This document shows positions 56,573-64,000 of a DNA stretch of 64,000 bases, piece by piece. Numbering within the stretch: position 1 is the first letter of the stretch; each line of letters opens with the position of its first letter. The stretch covers positions 80,090,992 through 80,154,991 of the forward strand of contig NC_079498.1 in NCBI RefSeq assembly GCF_030052815.1, in the 5' to 3' direction. The notes under the pieces were generated by a model. That model was not told where the DNA came from. It saw only the letters and a program-made list of their open reading frames with translations, and did no database searches. Made by a program: the position numbers and the translations under genes. The DNA is from Hevea brasiliensis (lineage: Eukaryota > Streptophyta > Magnoliopsida > Malpighiales > Euphorbiaceae).

Positions 56573-59500
56573 TGAAGGAGCAGAACATGTAAATTGTTAG
56601 ATTAGAGCATTGAATTTTAAAAATTTCTTCTAGGGTTTCATACATCATGCTACATCCATTATGTGCCTAATTAATTTCAATGCTCAATTACATATTAAAA
56701 CACTTTTAATATGTATTAGGATCTATGTTTGCCATTCAAGATTGTGAATTAACAAATTAATTCATTTAAACCCTAGTTTAAAAGATGAGTTAGAGCACTA
56801 ACCTCTTTGATGCACTATGGATGTGATTGGCACCTTTAGGAAGCACCTAGGACCCCAAGTGTTGTCCCTCTAGCTTGTCCACACCAAGATCACCAATGGG
56901 CAGCCCCTAATTTGCTTCTTAAGCTTTTGCCAACCAATTATAAATTGGGTTCTTACATTTAGAGAGGTTGTATGTGTGTATAAGACACTAGAAACAATTT
57001 CTAACAATTTTAATTCAAAGGAATTTAGGCAATTCTCTTTAAATTGATGAGAAAAGATGAAGAAGTGCCGCCACCTTTGAGAGAATATAAGAGTGTTGGC
57101 TGATTTTATTTTCTTATAACATCACTTTATATAATTAGGTCAAGTAATCACTTAAACCCTATGCCACATGTCACCACCACATTGCATCTTATTTTTAATT
57201 GACTTAATTACATTAAGCCAAGTGTCAAAGCTAGACTTAATCTTGACTTTGATCAAGTTGCATGATAGGAAGAAAAATGACAAACTATGATGCCATGTGT
57301 CACCATCTCATGGTGCCACATGTCACCATGTGAAATGACCAAATTACCCTTATGTTGTAATTTTGAGTTCTCAACCCAAAATCATTATTTCTCCTCTTCA
57401 AATCAATTTATATTAAATATAAATTAATTAATTTCTCATAATTAAATTCATATCTAAACACTTTAAATATAAATTTAACTTATACTATACATCCAATAAC
57501 CTAGATTTGGTTTCAAGCTGTGCTAGGGACCTTACAATCTTATTGCAAACCAAACCTATTTAATTAATCAATTAAACTTTTTAATTAATTAATTAAATCA
57601 TATTTTACTTGGTAATTAACTTGTGTATATGTGTGACTTGCTAGGCTCATCACTAATTGACAATGAGATATGATATTAACTCCTAATTTCATCAGAACTC
57701 TTTCTTACTATAAATGATTTCTCTAAATCATTTTAGGCATCTCATAGACCATGGTTGACACCTAGCATAGCGTGTCATGGCCACCCAATCAGTAATAAGA
57801 AATACCTTAAATGAACCTTTAATCATATGTTACCATGAACTAGAATCTCTCTGTTATAAAATCCCAATTCGAGCTTGCAACACCCTCACTTTAGCTAGTC
57901 CGAACATTTGACTGTTCTGGTGACCAATGTCTGTCCGGACAGCTAGAATGACTGGAACTATATGTAAACTAGAGTGAGAAGTCTTAAAAAAACCAAATAA
58001 GTGTAAGAAAAATTTATGAAAAATTTTAGAAATAAAATACAATCAAGTTAAATGAGTCGGTGCCCTAGCGATGGGTAACCCAGTGGGAAGTCGCGGTCCT
58101 CGCAGCTAGGAGCCCTAAACCCGGGAGAAAATTCATGAAATAATTTTTGGGACTCCAGAGAAGAGTCATTGAGATCTCGATGGTATTAGAATACCAAGAA
58201 AATGCTTAGAAAAATTTTTAGATTGGTACAGACGATTTTGGCTCAATAAGCTAAACAGGGGGCATTTTGGTCATTTCGTCTTCAGAGATGATTTTTTGCC
58301 AACTTGTCCAGTTAAATAAATTACTATTATAACATAAAATATGAATAAATATTGCTAAAAATTTAATTGAAAATGAGTAGAAAAGAAAAGAAAAGAAAAT
58401 GAAAAAAAATTTGGAATTATGACATCACATGATGTCATTAGTGTGCTCTCCACCAATCACCATTTAACAACACCATTAAATTCATTTAAAAAGGGGAAAA
58501 TGAGTCAAAAATGAAACACAAATTCTGCTCACTTTCTTCTCCATTTTCGGCAGCCTTCATTTTCTCTCTCTTTTCTCTCTTAACCTCCATTAAAGCTCCC
58601 TTGTGAGCTTGATTTCCCCCTTCATCCCACCATAAAACCCTACCATCCCTTCACAAAAATTGATCCTTACTATTAGCACATTATTTGGGTAGCAATTTGA
58701 AGAGGAAAAAGTGAAGTTATACCTTGGAAAAATTCTGCACTGAAGAGGTTAGTGCATATACTTCTTTCCTTCCTTCCTATCTTTTGTTTAGAAAGCTAAA
58801 TTGAGTTCAATTTGTTGAAGAATAAAAGAAAATATGTATGTATAACCACCCATGAATTTTGGTAGCTTTAAGTGAGTGATGATTTTCATGATTTAAATTG
58901 AATTAAATTGGTTTAATGATGGTGTTTGAGGAGTGTGTATGGATTAGAGGTTGAAGTCCAAGTGTTATGCATGAGTAGGAAGTTGGAAGTTAGAGTTTTG
59001 GGACTAAATTGGGAATTTTGTGCTTGGAGGTTCAATTGGTGTTTTAATGGTCAATTATTGACCATTTGGTAAGGCTTGACTACAAAATGAGGTGAATTGT
59101 GGCATTAGGTTAGGGATTTGGTATGCTACCCTATTGTGCTAACAGGTCTGGACTTGAGTCTAGTGTGTTTGGGTAGCCATAACTTGGTTTGTGTAGCTTT
59201 AATTGGTGCAAGGCCAATTAAAGGTGAAATTAGACACATAATGGCACAACTTTGATGAAGAAAGCTTGCCCAGAAAATAAACTTAGGATGACCTAAAAAT
59301 TTGCCAAATCCGAGTAACCAATTCTGAACCTGGAAAAATTGACCAAATGAATAGTATTTGTTCATTTAGCCATAACTTTGTGTAGAGAGGTCCAAATGAC
59401 CTGATTTTTGTGGAAATGGAAAGCTTAGACAATTTAGAACAACTTTCACGAAGAATAGCAACTCAAATTATGACCACAACCAATTCAAATTGCTAGTCTG

Positions 59501-61976
59501 AATTAGAACACTAAATCTGACAGAACCAAATTTGCTCAAAAAATCTAGGTAAAGACTAATCCGACCAGTTATGGTAAATTAACCATAACTTGAGCTACAA
59601 AACTTCAAATGGAGTGATTCAAAAAGAAAATTAAAGAAGACACATAAAGGAAAAACTTTGATGAAGAAAATTGTGCCAAATTTCCACTGTAACAATGACC
59701 AATAGAATAATAAACTTAAGGTATGAAATCTAAAAATTTTGAATAAAATAAAATAAGCTTTGAAATGGTATTGGAAATCAATGCCAACAAAAATAAAATG
59801 CAAAATGTGGTATCTTGGTGAACTTAGGTTCAACAAATCTATTATGTATTAAAAAGTCAACTTTTGTGTAGGAATAGTTAAGTAAATAGTAACCTCAATG
59901 AAATGAATGCAAAGGACCAAAACTTAAATTGCTAATGATACCTTACTTAAATGATTTAAGGTTTGTTTAAATCATATGATTAGTTTGATGGAATTTGTAG
60001 GCTCATCACAAATAGAACTTAGGAGAAATAGTTGATATAATTTGAAATGTGAATTGTAAATTACTATAAATGAAATATTAAATGTATAAATGATGTGTAA
60101 ATAATATTTGGAAACTTTCCCTTTTTATTGAATAAAAATGAAAATTTGCTTGAACCTAGGTACATGTAAATTGGGGTGATAAATTAGAGATGAAATTGTA
60201 AATAAACTATACAAATGAAATTTATGAATAGATGCATTAGACAAATGAATTTGGACATTGTATTCCCACTAGGAAATAAAATAAAACCTATTGACACTTA
60301 ATGGTACATGAGTGAAATTAAGAGTAATCATAAATACTTAGTAAGCAAAAACATTTCTTGAATTTCAAATGATAAATTATATAAATAGTGTAATGAATAA
60401 ATGAACCATATTAATGTATGAATGAGACATGAGTTCTCATTATTGTAAAAGGGAAAAATTATTTGAGTACAATGATACATGATAACCATTATTTTGAATT
60501 GTGATCATTATGGATAACATAATGAATATATAAATTACGATGAATGCATAAATTATATAAATATTAGACTTAGATATTTATGTTTCTATTATGAAAAAGA
60601 TTAAAATGCTAGAAATTATAATTAGAACCTATAATGAAATAATGAAACTTATGAACACTTAATGGTACTATATGCCCATGTATCACCTAGACATGTGTGT
60701 CAGATCGGATAGATTGGCATGCCAATAAGTTATTGTTTTAGCAGTACTGCGTAAGGCTTTATACCTGTATTCATGGCTTTATGCCCGCACTCATGGCTTT
60801 ATGCCTGCACTCATAGCTTTTATGCCCGATTATGTGTTATCATTGCTTTTTAGCCATACTGACTGCATACATGGTTGACGTTTTACATCCCATGGTATGA
60901 CGGCCCGAGGCACCGCGGTGTCCAGTGCCAACGACCCATTATCCAGTTTAGTCAGCCTGTCATAGGTTACTTGGGCAGTGTAAATTATTGAAATTATTTA
61001 AGAATATTAGTAATTAAAAATATTAGAAAGTATTAAATGAAATGAGAAAAAAGATTAGCAATAGAAAAATAATTGATATTAAAATATACGAGAACAAAAT
61101 TTTTAAAGGAATAAAGTAAGATAAAATAGGGTGCTCCGGCACCAAGTGTGACATACTTTGCTCGGCTACACTGCAGTCGGGTGAGGGCCATCACAGAACT
61201 GGAGTCATGGTTTATGTCAAACCCCATTTGCTATGAATATTATGTTCTCTTTTAATTCCAGTTCTTGATTAATTAGATTTTCTTGTCAGAAACTTTTTTC
61301 TGACTAAATCTGTCTGTCCTAACCAGGAACTTGAACATCAAGAATAATTAAATGAACATAGGACTTTGTCCCTATTTACTTAGGGTAACAGATTCTATCT
61401 TGATCAACACCTACCTCCATATATAACTAGTAGGAGCCAACACATGCCCATATACCCATACACAGTACAAGTATGAAAGCAGTATCAAACTCAAACAACC
61501 TATATACAAGATAACTGTGTTATCTCAGGTCTAAAGATTATATGCACTAATATGATATATGACAATGCATTGATAAGAGCAAACTCCATGTGCTTGTCAT
61601 ATGCGTCACTGGTTCTACCTACTTATCATGTATAAGTACCTATCATGTTTGTTATATGGCATAAGACTCACCATTCCATCTTATTTATATCTCATATAAA
61701 TACCTTGGGAACAAACATGATTACAATCTTTCTGGATAAGTCATGTCCTTATTGTGAAGTATCCTCAATTGTGAATCAATTTATGATACTTTGTGCTAGA
61801 AATACTATCACTTATATTCTTAACAACTTAAGAATAGAATTTCTAACAAAATATCAATGGACCTTTTCTATTACACATAAATAAATTATGTAAATGGAAA
61901 AGTGAGATTGCCTTTTATTAATAAAATATGTACAAGATACATACTAAATGATATGCTCTCGGGCATACTACTAACA
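56573..61976 (-). mobile_element. Inverted solo copia LTR inside the copia 3' LTR, TSD CTATA
   Basis: Starts TGAAGGAGCAG (reverse complement of an LTR end ...CTCCTTCA) and ends TACTACTAACA (reverse complement of the LTR start TGTTAGTAG). CTATA flanks it at 56568-56572 and 61977-61981. Without its nested gypsy LTR (57876-61195) it is about 2.08 kb, one LTR. It is the same family as the LTR it sits in, in opposite orientation, which creates a long foldback. TATA box on the minus strand at 57126-57133. Confidence 0.93.
57876..61195 (+). mobile_element. Solo type-A gypsy LTR, TSD GAGCT/GAACT
   Basis: Starts TGCAACACCCTC (second A/T pair mutated) and ends GAGGGCCATCACA; flanks GAGCT (57871-57875) and GAACT (61196-61200) differ at one base. 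3320 bp. It is the closest relative in the window of 13183-17333 but lacks an 809-bp block that in the sister lies between two ATAGAAA words (16389 and 17198); the lost block carries the conserved hairpin and acceptor-like site. Donor-like AGAG|GTTAGTG with GT at 58748; palindrome 59046-59066; 20-bp repeats 60755-60834. No gene. Confidence 0.94.
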
Positions 61977-62131
61977 CTATATACCCATACAACCTCTCTA
62001 GAAGCAAAACTCCAAAGTGAGATTGCCTTTTATTAACAAAATATGTACAAGATACATACTAAATGATATGCTCTCGGGCATACTACTAACACTATATACC
62101 CATACAACCTCTCTAGAAGCAAAACTCCAAA
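61902..62131 (+). repeat. 115-bp tandem duplication across a transposon junction
   Basis: 61902-62016 and 62017-62131 are almost identical (one clear change, TTAATAAA/TTAACAAA). Each unit has the last 75 bp of the inverted copia LTR, the CTATA TSD and the following 35 bp of the host LTR. The break lies at short shared AAA. The duplication therefore followed the insertion. Confidence 0.93.
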
Positions 62132-62504
62132 TTATAATTGGTTGGCAAGGCTTAAGAAGCAAAGTTGGGGGTTGCCCATTGGTGATCTTGGTGTGGACAA
62201 GCTAGAGGGACAACACTTAGGGTCCTAGGTGCTTCCTAAAGGTGCCAATTGCATCCATAGTGCATCAAAAAGGTTAATGCTCAAACTCCTCTTTTAAACT
62301 AGGGTTTAAATGAATTAATTTGTTAATTCACAATCTTGAATAGCAAACATAAATCTTAATACATATTAAAAGTGTTTTAATATACAATTGAGCATTGAAA
62401 TTAATTAGGCACATAAGAGATATGGCATGATGCATGAAACCCTAAAAGAAAAATTTTGAAATTTAATGCTCCAATGCACCAATTACCATGCTTTCTCTCC
62501 TTCA
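61977..62504 (+). repeat. 3' LTR of the copia element, last part
   Basis: Continues 56572 with the CTATA duplication, carries the 115-bp duplication (62017-62131), and then matches 27690-28057 to the end TCTCCTTCA. TGGGG at 62505-62509 is the right TSD of the copia element. The open stretch at 62017-62205 is LTR, not a gene. Confidence 0.92.
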
Positions 62505-63434
62505 TGGGGCTACTTCCCTAGCTGCTACCCCTGGAAAACTGGCCACTAATGCTGCTAACTTGCCTCTCCTGGGTATGGTCTATGACCTCAGCCTCTGTGA
62601 CTGGCTCTTACTCTAGGATCTCTTGGGCTTCTTACTAGCTATGGCTACGGAGCTAGACTGCCCTGGGCCTCTCTTATACTGTATGTCTCTGCGACTCTGC
62701 TTACTGTCTCTAACACTCTATACATTTAGAGCCGCTTCCACCATCTATGAAAAATCTGTGATTCGCAATGCCGTAATATGGAGCTTCACATTATCATTCA
62801 GCCCCTCCTCAAACCTACGGCATTTGTTAGCCTCGGTGGGTATAATCTCGTAGGCATATCAGCTCAACCGCACAAACTCTCACTCATACTCTGACACCGT
62901 CAACTGTCTCTACCTCAAACTAATGAACTCCCTCCTACTGGCCTCCAGATATATATGGTTGATGTGCTTTTTCCTCAACTCAACCAAGAAGTACCCCCAT
63001 GTCACTGTTGTAGGCTGCACTACCTTAGACACCGTGTCCCACCACTAGTAGGCATCCTCCTGAAGAAGGGAGACTGCACCCTCTAAACTCAGCTATGGAA
63101 TGAAGTGTAATTGCTTGAGAACCCACTCTATCATCTCCAGCCAATGCTCGGTGGTAGTCGGATCAACATCTTTCTTGCCCTTGAAGTTAACAGCCCCATA
63201 CTTCCTCAACTTGTGCAAGTGGGACCTTTGTGGGGATCGAGCTCGTGGAATAGCTCTGGTGACCTGCCAAAGCATCCCGATCATTTGCTCAAGAGAGGTC
63301 TGCTGATCCCTGCCTGCTGCTGCCTGGGCTGTTGTTACCTCTCTCCTGCCTCCACTAGAACTGGCAGAAGCACGGTTTTCTACCTCCTTATCCACCAGCT
63401 GAGGAAATTAGGACTCGGTGGGGTCAGACTCCAT
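62505..63434 (-). pseudogene. Gag of the outer Tekay-like element
   Basis: ATG at 63434 on the minus strand (MESDPTES) then TAA after eight codons; the open run 63395-63093 gives VENRASASS...EQMIGMLWQVTRAIPRARSP, LHKLRKYGAVNFKGKKDVDPTTTEHWLEMIEWVLKQL, the typical start of plant gypsy Gag. Read on with stops: WWDTVSKVVQPTTVTW, HIYLEASRREFISL, TVSEYEREFVRLS and EIIPTEANKCRRFEEGLN, which are the capsid core. It is cut at 62509 by the copia TSD; the zinc knuckle follows at 25949. At least six stops. Confidence 0.88.
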
Positions 63435-63558
63435 ATTAACCAATAATAGACAGGAGAACAAATATGCATTAGCGTTACCTCGACTCTTAATAAATGTAAT
63501 GCATGACATGCACTCTATGTGCTTCTACTGATCGAGGTCTAGGAACGCCAAAACCTTT
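63435..63558 (-). other. Short leader of the outer element
   Basis: About 124 bp between PBS and gag ATG on the minus strand, without repeats or other marks that I can see. Confidence 0.7.
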
Positions 63559-63570
63559 GCTCTGATAGCA
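63559..63570 (-). other. Primer binding site of the outer element
   Basis: The minus strand reads TGCTATCAGAGC, one base from the initiator tRNA-Met complement, five bases after the LTR end. It fixes the element's orientation and the 5' LTR border. Confidence 0.9.
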
Positions 63571-63575
63571 CTAAA

Positions 63576-64000
63576 CGTAACACCCCTATACCCGATCTAC
63601 AATGTAGTCGAGTAAAGGAATGCTACATCCTATGCTAAAGCACCTAATCTTATCCTATTCAATTGATGATCAATTTTAATTTCATCATAATTTAATTAAG
63701 GGAATTCTAAATGGAAAACTGCAAGAGTTTCCCTATATTTTTAACAATTGACCTGTTAAAGAATTGACCTGTTCAAATCATCTACATTGAAAAGTATCAA
63801 ATCTATATCAATTTCAACATCACAATTCATATTTCCTTTTCTAATCACTTTCATTTCTATACATAAATTTATTCATTACATTCATTTACAAAATATGTAC
63901 ACATTTATCATACAATCCAAAAATTTAATTACATCTTTGCTTAATTACAATGTACATAGTCATGCACTACTGTGGGCTAAAAAAATCTATACCAAAATGA
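63576..64000 (-). repeat. 5' LTR of the outer element, 3'-terminal part
   Basis: On the minus strand it ends GGGTATAGGGGTGTTACG (last A mutated to G), related to type-A ends (GATCGGGTATAGGGGTG and the TACATTGTAG block). Only the last 425 bp are in the window; no gene. A 13-bp word AATTGACCTGTT occurs twice at about 63747-63772. Confidence 0.88.

Larger units (their letters stand above)
25950..62504 (+). mobile_element. Ty1/copia retrotransposon with both LTRs, TSD TGGGG, carrying large nested insertions
   Basis: The 5' LTR (25950-28057) and a matching 3' LTR (54871-56572 plus 61977-62504) are flanked by TGGGG at 25945-25949 and 62505-62509. Inside are PBS 28060-28071, a 1.5-kb leader, gag, protease, integrase, RT and RNase H in copia order. 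Two later insertions stretch it: 31338-52591 inside integrase and 56573-61976 inside the 3' LTR. Removing these, their TSDs and a 115-bp duplication leaves about 9.8 kb. Stops and frameshifts make it inactive. Clade not certain; the protein text suggests a Tork/TAR-like copia. Confidence 0.94.
11978..64000 (-). mobile_element. Outer Tekay-like Ty3/gypsy element, minus strand, split by nested insertions
   Basis: Reading right to left: 5' LTR (64000-63576), PBS (63570-63559), gag (63434-62505), gag zinc knuckle (25949-25825), a 26-bp scrap (17359-17334), protease (13182-12441) and RT (12440-11978). The segments join across each nested insertion with matching 5-bp duplications (TGGGG, AAAAG, CTAAG). 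RT is cut off just before its FIDD box by the inverted LTR ending at 11977; the rest of pol must lie left of the window. Protein text is close to that of the element at 1-3709, so both belong to one gypsy lineage. It is the oldest element here and the platform for all other insertions. Confidence 0.9.

Noticed and set aside
63111..63446. Plus-strand frames at 63100-63446
   Set aside because: They are shadows of the minus-strand gag, which has clear Gag protein text.
1..64000. A host gene or captured host exon within the elements
   Set aside because: I looked at all segments between element borders; every base is assigned to an LTR, leader or retrotransposon gene, and no protein outside those families is recognisable.

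Overview
The window is plant nuclear DNA, AT-rich and made entirely of LTR retrotransposons nested inside one another. Support for a plant comes from the two superfamilies present (Ty3/gypsy chromoviruses and Ty1/copia), primer binding sites of the plant initiator-Met tRNA type (TGGTATCARAGC), 5-bp target-site duplications (TSDs), and LTRs of 3-4 kb starting TGTAACACC and ending GGTGTCACA or similar. A woody eudicot fits; I cannot name the species from sequence alone. I see no host gene, tRNA, rRNA or CRISPR array.

Layout, outermost first. The host of nearly everything is a minus-strand Tekay-like gypsy element from 11978 to beyond the right edge: 5' LTR at 63576-64000, PBS at 63559-63570, gag, protease and half of RT. 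Its coding region has been split four times: by an LTR whose right end is at 11977, by a solo LTR at 13183-17333 (TSD CTAAG), by a solo LTR at 17360-25824 (TSD AAAAG, carrying an internal duplication and a minus-strand copia fragment), and by a plus-strand copia element at 25950-62504 (TSD TGGGG). That copia contains a minus-strand gypsy solo LTR at 31338-52591 (TSD AGGTG). The solo LTR in turn holds a CRM-like gypsy element at 32151-43369 (TSD TTAGT, itself holding a solo LTR at 37270-40609, TSD TTGTC), a solo LTR at 44030-47447 (TSD CTAGG) and a solo LTR at 49100-52157 (TSD GGACA). The 3' LTR of the copia holds an inverted solo copia LTR at 56573-61976 (TSD CTATA), which holds a gypsy solo LTR at 57876-61195 (TSD GAGCT/GAACT). 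The left end is a second stack: a plus-strand Tekay-like element (1-6869) sits in a type-B LTR (ending 9961), which sits in a minus-strand type-A LTR (ending 11977), which sits in the RT of the outer element. The deepest stack is five levels.

The coding regions are the usual ones: Gag with a CCHC zinc knuckle, aspartic protease, reverse transcriptase, RNase H and integrase, in gypsy order (PR-RT-RH-INT) or copia order (PR-INT-RT-RH). All carry stops or frameshifts. The best preserved is the 656-codon RT-RNase H-integrase frame at 896-2866, which is interrupted in the integrase by a 75-nt GT-AG segment whose removal restores the frame.

The most interesting signals are in the non-coding LTRs. 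These are a conserved splice-donor-like AG|GTTAGTG or AG|GTAAGT about 840-895 bp into type-A LTRs; a covarying hairpin exactly 25 nt (type B) or 23-28 nt (type A) before a conserved acceptor-like YAG|GT; a degenerate ~195-bp module repeated 3-5 times per LTR; and a strictly kept palindrome. The CRM-like element also has a ~146-bp tandem repeat in its leader. Type A and type B are my own labels: the two LTR groups have similar 5' ends but different 3' ends.
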